DNA of 64,000 nucleotides from Nakamurella lactea DSM 19367 (GTDB taxonomy: Bacteria > Actinomycetota > Actinomycetes > Mycobacteriales > Nakamurellaceae): positions 1 through 64,000 of the forward strand of contig NZ_AUFT01000022.1 in the NCBI RefSeq assembly GCF_000426645.1, read 5' to 3'. Both the position numbers and the translations under genes were made by a program. Positions 58,322-64,000 of the stretch are shown here, piece by piece. Within the stretch, counting starts at the first letter, position 1; the number at the start of each line of letters is the position of its first letter. The notes beneath the pieces are model-generated. The model saw only the letters and a program-made list of their open reading frames with translations, was not told the origin of the DNA and did not search any database.

Positions 58322-59363
58322 ACTCCGGTCGGGCCGGACGACGCCGTCCACTCGACGGGACCGGCACCGGTACCGGCAGGGCTCGTCGCTGTCCCGGCGC
58401 CCACAGGGCCGCCAGCGCAGCGACGGTGAGCGAGACCATGGCGACCAGCCGAATCCAGGCAACGAGATCCGCGGTCACGACGGCGAGAATGGCGTGCGTC
58501 GCCTCCGGTGACCTCGCAGGTTTGCTGACGGCCGTCAGGGCAAATCTCAGCAGCACACCGACAACGACGGTGCCGCACGCCAGGGCCGCCGACGCATGGG
58601 CAGCGCCGCGCCGCCGGTCGGCGGCCATCACCACGGCGCCGATCAGGGCGCACAGCGCGCCGGCGCTCACTGCCGTCGACCATCGGATCAGCTGTGCGTA
58701 GTGGGCCCTCAGCGTGGCGACGTCAGCGGCAGGTATCAGCACGTATTCGGCAGAGCCGGTCGGGATCCCTGCCGCCCAGGAATGACCTTGTGCCACCAGT
58801 CGTTCACGGACCTGCGCCAACACCGGTTCGAGTTGCAGCGCAATGTTTCCCGCCGGGTCCAGCAGGTTGCCCTGACCGTTCATCAGCTGGACGAACTGGT
58901 GGTGGGCCGTGCGATTGAGCTGCTCCCAGACGGTGGCGAAGCCCGGGGCGGTCAGCACGTCCCCGACCACTCGCCCGACGAGGTCACGGATGCCGCCGTT
59001 CAGCGCGTCGAGCGCGGCGATGACGGCATCCGTGACGCGGTCGGGGACATCGCGCGCGGACAGGAATTCGGCAACCTGGTCGGAGGCACCGAGGTTATCC
59101 ACTGCCGTCATCACGGCCGTGACCAGTCGGTCCTGCAGGGCCGCGATGACCTCGGGATCGGTGGCCAACGGGGCGACCGCCCGCACGTAGGCGTCGTCGT
59201 CGGTGACGACGGTCCTGGCCCAGTTCGCGACCAACGCCACCGGGCCGAGAACGGCCCCGATGAGCACGAGCATCCCGGCCACCCAGGTTCGAACCCGATG
59301 CCTGGACGGCGGTCTGGGTGCCACCGCGCCCCCCGGCCCCGCACCCGTCGACGCGGTGACCAC
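58245..59363 (-). CDS. Membrane protein with a large extracellular helical loop
   Basis: 372 residues. One helix near residues 25-50, then a long polar helical region (about 55-215, with R-D-L-V-G-R-V-V-G-D-V-L), then three helices (about 227-250, 258-278 and 292-315). The last 50 residues are Pro/Arg-rich and disordered, and the final 25 are encoded antisense to the small gene at 58097-58321. No family name is certain; similar proteins occur beside general stress genes in actinomycetes. Confidence 0.75.
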   Translation of the reverse strand: MVTASTGAGPGGAVAPRPPSRHRVRTWVAGMLVLIGAVLGPVALVANWARTVVTDDDAYVRAVAPLATDPEVIAALQDRLVTAVMTAVDNLGASDQVAEFLSARDVPDRVTDAVIAALDALNGGIRDLVGRVVGDVLTAPGFATVWEQLNRTAHHQFVQLMNGQGNLLDPAGNIALQLEPVLAQVRERLVAQGHSWAAGIPTGSAEYVLIPAADVATLRAHYAQLIRWSTAVSAGALCALIGAVVMAADRRRGAAHASAALACGTVVVGVLLRFALTAVSKPARSPEATHAILAVVTADLVAWIRLVAMVSLTVAALAALWAPGQRRALPVPVPVPSSGRRRPARPEFSLPGGDARIGPGGSRSAPDPKHRS

Positions 59364-59381
59364 GGTGGGTTCCGCCGGGTG

Positions 59382-59888
59382 TCAGGCCGGAACCACGTAG
59401 GCCCGTACGGACAGCGACCCGTTCTGCAGAATGTCGTGCGCCTTGTTCACCTGCTCGGCGGTGCCGTGCACGACCACCAGGTACCGGTCGGCCTTCAATT
59501 CGTTCTCGTAGACCGGGATCTCGTCCTTCGGGACGCCGAGACCGACCAGCGCGCCGAGCCCGGCCCCGAGGCCCGCCCCGACCAACGTCGCCGCCAGCCA
59601 GCCGCCCGCGGCCACCCAGCCGATGCCGGGTAGCCACATGAATCCCAGCAGCAACCACCCGCTGATTGCGCCCCAGAACGCTCCCCACGCACCGAAATGC
59701 CCCGCTTCGCTGCCCTGCGGTACCCAGCCGTGTATTTCCTTCTCGTTCTTGACACCCTTGCCGACGATCGACACATGGTTCGCGTCGAACCCGGATTGCT
59801 GCAGGGCGTTCAGCGCGATGAGCGCGGTGTCGTGGTCGGGGTAGACCGCAATGGTCGAGTTCTTCTCTGCCGGGTCGACGTCCGCCAT
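59382..59888 (-). CDS. General stress protein with glycine-zipper membrane region (YflT-like)
   Basis: 168 residues. The N-terminal YflT-like domain has S-T-I-A-V-Y-P-D-H-D-T-A and G-F-D-A-N-H-V-S-I-V-G-K-G. A Gly-rich double helix (about 68-118, with W-L-A-A-T-L-V-G-A-G-L-G-A-G-L-G-A) follows, then a C-terminal Y-L-V-V-V-H-G-T. It stops 18 bases before the next gene's start and is probably cotranscribed with it. Confidence 0.88.
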   Translation of the reverse strand: MADVDPAEKNSTIAVYPDHDTALIALNALQQSGFDANHVSIVGKGVKNEKEIHGWVPQGSEAGHFGAWGAFWGAISGWLLLGFMWLPGIGWVAAGGWLAATLVGAGLGAGLGALVGLGVPKDEIPVYENELKADRYLVVVHGTAEQVNKAHDILQNGSLSVRAYVVPA

Positions 59889-60073
59889 ATTCCATCCTCT
59901 CGATCACAGTTAGTCCCGTCCGCCTTCAGGATCGGCGCCCGGGACCTGGCCCCTGGATTGTTGTCCGCCGATGGTCGCGCTGGGCTCACCCGAGCTGGAT
60001 GAGTTCGCCGCGGCAGCGGGACTCACCCGTGCTAGGTGAACCAAACCGGCCGGAGAACTGCTCGGATGCTCTC

Positions 60074-61231
60074 ATGAACACACCCCAGCCACCGCCGGCT
60101 CCGGCCCGGACGTTCGGTCTGCCCCGCGGCGTGCTGATCATGCTGGGGCTCGCCTCCATGGTCATCGTGCTGTTCGGCATGCGGCAGGTGGCGGGCATCC
60201 TGGCCCCGATCTTCCTGGCGCTGTCGCTGACCATCACGGTCTACCCATTGCGACCACTGCTGCAGCGGCACGGCGTCCCCCGTTGGCTGGCGACGCTACT
60301 GGTGATTCTCGGCGTCTATCTACTGCTGGTCGGTCTGATGTTGGCCTTCATCCTGGGGGTGGCCCGGTTGGCCGATCTGCTGCCGGCCTATGTGCCGCAG
60401 ATGCAGCAGCGGATCGCCGACCTCCAGTCCTGGCTGACCGGCCTGGGCGTTGGCCACGACCAATTGCAGAATGCCCTCAAGGGCCTCAACCCGGGCACCA
60501 TCATCTCGTTGGTCGGCGGCATCGTCGGCAGCCTGATGAACGTATTGTCGCTCTTGGTCTTTGTCGTCACCCTGGTGCTGTTCATGGGGATCGACAGCGC
60601 GGTGTTCACCACCCGGATGGAGAAGGTCCGCGGGGGCCGTGAACAGGCGTTGTCCGCCTTGACGTCGTTCGCCTTCGGGACCCGGAAGTACTTCATCGTC
60701 TCCACGATTTTCGGCGGAATCGTGGCTGTTCTCGATTGGTTGGCCCTGGTCATCCTCGATGTGCCTGCGGCGCTGCTCTGGGGCGTGCTGGCGTTCGTCA
60801 CCAACTACATTCCCAATATCGGGTTCCTGATCGGCGTCATCCCACCGGCGCTGCTGGCTCTGCTGACCGGCGGAGTGGGTCGGATGGTCGCGGTGATCAT
60901 CGTCTACTGCGTGCTCAACTTCATCATCCAGTCGGTGATCCAACCGAAGTACGTTGGCGATTCGGTCGGTCTGACGACGACCGTCAGCTTTCTGTCGCTG
61001 ATCGTCTGGGCGTACGTGCTCGGCCCGCTGGGCGCCATTCTCGCCGTCCCGATGACCTTGTTGGCCAAGGCACTACTGGTCGACGTCGATCCGGAGACCA
61101 AATGGCTTCAGTTGTTCCTGGGCGACGAGCCCCACCACGAGTCCCGCAAGCAGCGTCGCGCCGGTGCCGCCGCGGCGAGTGCGGGCCGCTCGGACGACGG
61201 CGCAGCGCCCGAGGACGATCACGCAGGTTGA
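60074..61231 (+). CDS. AI-2E family transporter
   Basis: 385 residues from the ATG at 60074; an in-frame ATG at 59999 would add 25 polar residues. About eight helices; the family signature is visible in L-R-P-L-L-Q-R-H-G-V-P-R-W and in N-Y-I-P-N-I-G-F-L-I-G-V-I-P-P. AI-2E family members include Na+/H+ antiporters and permeases of unknown cargo; autoinducer-2 export is established for few. The acidic C-terminus is disordered. Followed after 123 bases by a DUF1269 gene. Confidence 0.9.
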   Translation: MNTPQPPPAPARTFGLPRGVLIMLGLASMVIVLFGMRQVAGILAPIFLALSLTITVYPLRPLLQRHGVPRWLATLLVILGVYLLLVGLMLAFILGVARLADLLPAYVPQMQQRIADLQSWLTGLGVGHDQLQNALKGLNPGTIISLVGGIVGSLMNVLSLLVFVVTLVLFMGIDSAVFTTRMEKVRGGREQALSALTSFAFGTRKYFIVSTIFGGIVAVLDWLALVILDVPAALLWGVLAFVTNYIPNIGFLIGVIPPALLALLTGGVGRMVAVIIVYCVLNFIIQSVIQPKYVGDSVGLTTTVSFLSLIVWAYVLGPLGAILAVPMTLLAKALLVDVDPETKWLQLFLGDEPHHESRKQRRAGAAAASAGRSDDGAAPEDDHAG

Positions 61232-61354
61232 CACCCGATCACCCACTCAGGATGAGCACGGCGTCACTCTGTCGACTCATGCTGAGGGAGGCCTGCGAAC
61301 CCGACAGGTCGGTTCGACAAGTAGTTCGACGAGTAGAGAGACGAGGGATCTTCG

Positions 61355-61843
61355 ATGGCAACACTGTCAGTCTGGAAATTCGAAACGCCGGAAGGCGCGG
61401 AACAGGCCGAGGCGGCTGCGCTGGATCTGCAGACCCGTGACCTGATCAGAATTCAGGACGCCGCGGTGGTCAGTTGGGAGATCGGCAAGAAGAAGCCGAA
61501 GACCAAGCAACTCAACAGCCTCACCGGTGCCGGCGCACTGGGCGGAACATTCTGGGGAATGCTGTTCGGGCTGCTGTTTTTCATCCCACTGATCGGCGCC
61601 GCCGTCGGCGCCGCGATGGGCGCTCTCACCGGGGCATTCACCGATGTCGGCATCGACGATTCGTTCATCAAGCGAGTGCGGGAGAAGGTTGTCCCCGGCA
61701 CCTCCGCGCTGTTCATCATGACCACGGACGCCGTGGTCGACAAGGTCGCCGAAGCATTCCGCGGGGTCAACGCGGAGCTGATCGAGACCAATCTCAGCGA
61801 AGCAGAAGAAGCATCGCTGCGGGCGGCTTTCGCCGAGGGGTGA
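61355..61843 (+). CDS. DUF1269 membrane-associated stress protein
   Basis: 162 residues. N-terminal ferredoxin-like strand set (L-S-V-W-K-F-E-T-P-E-G-A) then K-Q-L-N-S-L-T-G-A-G-A-L-G-G and a Gly-rich hairpin of two helices (about 60-90). This matches the DUF1269/YflT-related stress family. It may share a stress operon with the transporter. Function not known. Confidence 0.88.
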   Translation: MATLSVWKFETPEGAEQAEAAALDLQTRDLIRIQDAAVVSWEIGKKKPKTKQLNSLTGAGALGGTFWGMLFGLLFFIPLIGAAVGAAMGALTGAFTDVGIDDSFIKRVREKVVPGTSALFIMTTDAVVDKVAEAFRGVNAELIETNLSEAEEASLRAAFAEG

Positions 61844-61946
61844 GCCGCACAGTTCAGATCCGTCCGGCAGCGGGGTGATCCGCTGCCGGACGGTCGTATT
61901 CGAGCTCCGGACTCCGATGAGTCGGTGGCCGACGAAGGGACAGGGC

Positions 61947-62885
61947 ATGACCGTTGAATTGACCACCTGGCGCGATGGCGCCACCAAGTCGGCAATCGTC
62001 GATTTCGTCGCACGGGTGACAGATAAGAGCGGCTCGGACTTCGTACCCGCCGAGGAGCGGATCGCGGTGTTCGACAACGACGGCACACTGTGGCCAGAGA
62101 AACCACTGGTGATCCAATTGGATTTCACGGTGCGTCGATTCGGTGAGCTTGCCGAGCAGGACCCGGAGCTCCGGACCGTACAGCCCTATCAGGCCGCTTA
62201 CGAGAAGAATCTCGGGTGGCTGAGCGAGTCCGTGATCAAGCACTATCGCGGCGACGACTCCGATTTCGCACTCGTACTCAAGGCGGTGCCGAAGGCTTTC
62301 GAGTCGGTCACCGTTGAGGCCTACGACGCGAAGGTGCGGGAGTTCTTCGTCGATGCAGCAAATCCGCAGCTGAAACGGCCGTACCTGGCCTGCGGGTATG
62401 GGCCGATGGTCGAGCTCCTGCGCTACCTGGAGGACAACGGCTTCACCACCTACATCGCGTCCGGCGGGGACCGGGACTTCATGCGCCCGATCGCCGGCAC
62501 GATGTACGGCATCCCGCCGGAACGCGTTGTCGGCAGCGCCGTCGGTCTCGGCTACGACGATGACGACGGCCGGAGCAACCTGCTGTACAAGGGCGAGATG
62601 GACTTCTTCGACGACGGACCGGAGAAGCCGATCCGGATCTGGAGCCGGATCGGGCGCAGACCGATCCTGGCCGTCGGCAATTCCAACGGCGACATCCCGA
62701 TGCTCAGCTTCGCCGGCGGACCGGATCTGCCGGCGCTGCGGCTGCTGCTCAAGCACGACGATGCCGAGCGGGAGTTCGACTACATCAAGGGTGCCGAGAA
62801 GGCGCTCGAGCTGGCGGACGCCCAGGACTGGACAGTGGTCAGCATCGCCAACGACTGGGCGAGCGTCTTCGCCGACGTCGATTAA
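61947..62885 (+). CDS. HAD-superfamily phosphatase
   Basis: 312 residues from the ATG at 61947 (GAAGGGACAGGGC upstream). HAD motif I is F-D43-N-D45-G-T, with D43 as nucleophile. Motif II is near Y-I-A-S-G-G-D-R-D-F, and motif IV near V-G-N-S-N-G-D-I-P-M. The W-P-E-K segment and cap of about 130 residues resemble the SerB-like/phosphatidyl or acid phosphatase branch. No signal peptide; substrate unknown. Confidence 0.9.
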   Translation: MTVELTTWRDGATKSAIVDFVARVTDKSGSDFVPAEERIAVFDNDGTLWPEKPLVIQLDFTVRRFGELAEQDPELRTVQPYQAAYEKNLGWLSESVIKHYRGDDSDFALVLKAVPKAFESVTVEAYDAKVREFFVDAANPQLKRPYLACGYGPMVELLRYLEDNGFTTYIASGGDRDFMRPIAGTMYGIPPERVVGSAVGLGYDDDDGRSNLLYKGEMDFFDDGPEKPIRIWSRIGRRPILAVGNSNGDIPMLSFAGGPDLPALRLLLKHDDAEREFDYIKGAEKALELADAQDWTVVSIANDWASVFADVD

Positions 62886-62908
62886 GGTTGCGTCGAAGCC
62901 CAGCCCCA

Positions 62909-62947
62909 CGACAACGGCCCCCGGGAACATCCCGGGGGCCGTTGTCG
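62909..62947. terminator. Strong bidirectional terminator hairpin
   Basis: A perfect 17-bp stem (62909-62925 with 62931-62947) has a five-base loop AACAT. It lies between the HAD gene stop (62885) and the stop of the convergent sulfatase (62964). No T-tract on either side. Confidence 0.85.
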
Positions 62948-62963
62948 ACTGTCGTCTCCGCGG

Positions 62964-64000
62964 CTACTCGCGCGAGAGTGCCGCCAGGGCCTCGGTTTCC
63001 AGGTCGAGGTACGCATCCTCGCTGACGTCGACCGCAACGCCGAGGATCTTCCCGCCGGTGAAGGTGAACGGCGCCCGATACGACCGGCTCACCTGGTCGC
63101 CACTGTCGAAGCCGACGCACAGTCCGTCGCCGCACAGGGTGAACTTCCCGGTTTGGGTGCGCATCGGGCCCGTGTCGACCACCTTGTCGTCCACGTACAG
63201 CTTCGTAGTGCCATGCGACTCGTGGTACTCACCGGCCCGTTCCCGGGTGAACTCCATGCCGAGGGCATGCGGCCCGGGCGTCAGCTCCTCGGACACGAAG
63301 ACCTGCTCGGGCTTGATGCCGAGGAAGTTGTACACGTAGTGCAGCTTGCGGTCCTGAATGAACAGCGCGTGCCCGCCGAACCGCGAGCCGTGCGCGAAGA
63401 TCACGCCCTCGGCGTCCTCGCTGATGTCGACATCCGCGATCATCTTGTAGGAGCGGCCGCGCACGCTGACGGCGACGCCCTCGGGGACCGCGCCGCTGTC
63501 CGGATAGTAGATGTACCGGGTCCGTGCCGGTTCCGGCTGTGGGCGCTCGACGGTCAACTGCTCCAAGGCACTCCGGTCGTCCAGCGGCAGCACCTGGTTG
63601 GCCTCTGCCTCCTCGAACCACGCGGCCACCAGTTCCTTGACCTTGTCCGGATGCTCGGCCGCCAGATCCTTGGCCTCCGCCCGGTCGTCCTCGACGTGGT
63701 AGAGCTCCCACCTGTCCTCGTCGAAGCGGCCGTGGCCGGTCAGCGGGGCATGGATGGCCGCCACCTTCCACCCGTCCTGCCAGAGCCCGCGGGTGCCGAG
63801 CATGCAGTAGTACTGCCGCTTCTTGGTGGTCGGGGCATCCGGCGCGGCGTCGAAGCTGTAGCGCATCGACACCCCGTTCAGTGGCTTCTGCTCGACACCC
63901 CGGTATACGGAGGGCATCTCGAGGCCGGCGACATCCAGGATGGTCGCCACGATGTCGGTGGCGTGGTGGTACTGGTGCCGGATCTCGCCCTTGGCCTTGA
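62964..64000 (-). CDS. Arylsulfatase, C-terminal part (runs off right edge)
   Basis: The open frame continues to the window edge with 345 complete codons visible. Near the edge it reads R-H-Q-Y-H-H-A-T-D-I-V-A-T-I-L-D-V-A-G, the Asp/His segment that closes the catalytic domain in type I sulfatases. The C-terminal region after about 120 residues is a beta-sandwich typical of actinobacterial sulfatases (Y-V-D-D-K-V-V-D-T, G-D-G-L-C-V-G-F-D-S-G). The formylglycine site (C/S-x-P-x-R) is outside the window, so activity cannot be checked. Convergent with the HAD gene across the terminator. Confidence 0.9.
   Translation of the reverse strand, partial: KAKGEIRHQYHHATDIVATILDVAGLEMPSVYRGVEQKPLNGVSMRYSFDAAPDAPTTKKRQYYCMLGTRGLWQDGWKVAAIHAPLTGHGRFDEDRWELYHVEDDRAEAKDLAAEHPDKVKELVAAWFEEAEANQVLPLDDRSALEQLTVERPQPEPARTRYIYYPDSGAVPEGVAVSVRGRSYKMIADVDISEDAEGVIFAHGSRFGGHALFIQDRKLHYVYNFLGIKPEQVFVSEELTPGPHALGMEFTRERAGEYHESHGTTKLYVDDKVVDTGPMRTQTGKFTLCGDGLCVGFDSGDQVSRSYRAPFTFTGGKILGVAVDVSEDAYLDLETEALAALSRE

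Overview
The window is high-GC (roughly two thirds G+C), densely coded chromosomal DNA from an actinomycete. The evidence is a type VII secretion (ESX) locus with WXG100 proteins, EccC and EccD, an ECF41-type sigma factor, a probable F420-dependent monooxygenase, DUF3558-like lipoproteins, the YcnI/CopC pair and frequent GTG starts with ATGA/GTGA gene overlaps. A Nakamurella- or Frankineae-like host would fit, but the genus cannot be fixed from this sequence. No rRNA, tRNA, CRISPR array, intact insertion sequence or replication origin was recognised.

Region 1 (1-9723) is an ESX locus. On the minus strand, from right to left, lie a ParA-like ATPase, two WXG100 proteins, a perfect hairpin terminator and, cut by the left edge, the start of a further probable ESX substrate. 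On the plus strand lie a third WXG100-like protein, an unknown protein coupled to it and a tiny EccB-N-terminus-like membrane protein. Divergent eccD and eccC follow. Full EccB, EccE and mycosin are not in the window and may lie to its left.

Region 2 (9800-31000) is a series of short units. It holds a MurA-like enzyme fused to an XRE helix-turn-helix with a palindrome just before its start, an ArsR regulator beside an AlkZ/YcaQ-type DNA glycosylase, an isochorismatase-fold hydrolase, and a PnuC-type transporter behind an FMN riboswitch (hence riboflavin transporter RibM/PnuX). Further on are an amino-acid permease coupled to a solute-binding lipoprotein, a cNMP/CBS/DUF294 protein, a PIN-domain protein, and an epimerase-ECF41 sigma operon with a matching promoter. 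The region ends with an SDR, a lone Clp-N domain protein, a class-C beta-lactamase-like hydrolase, a decayed DUF222/HNH (13E12-type) gene and an M13 metallopeptidase.

Region 3 (31000-47400) holds two paralogous lipoproteins, an SDR, a thioredoxin-reductase-like flavoprotein lacking its redox cysteines, a TetR/MFS divergent pair with a clear operator, argS, a PadR-MFS-DUF1330 operon, and a TM0106-type RecB-like nuclease overlapping tail-to-tail with a DUF1016 PD-(D/E)XK nuclease.

Region 4 (47500-64000) holds a thioesterase, a TetR/PLP-aldolase/lactone-oxidase operon divergent from an MFS exporter, an ArsR-SRPBCC-metallo-beta-lactamase operon, a YcnI-CopC copper module, a cluster of small stress/envelope proteins with an AI-2E family transporter, a HAD phosphatase and the C-terminal part of an arylsulfatase cut by the right edge.

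A short repeat family (consensus GTAGCGGGGTTGTCCCG) occurs 22 times in six intergenic places, including a 19-bp-period tandem array at 39158-39355. It is the most striking structure not explained by genes.
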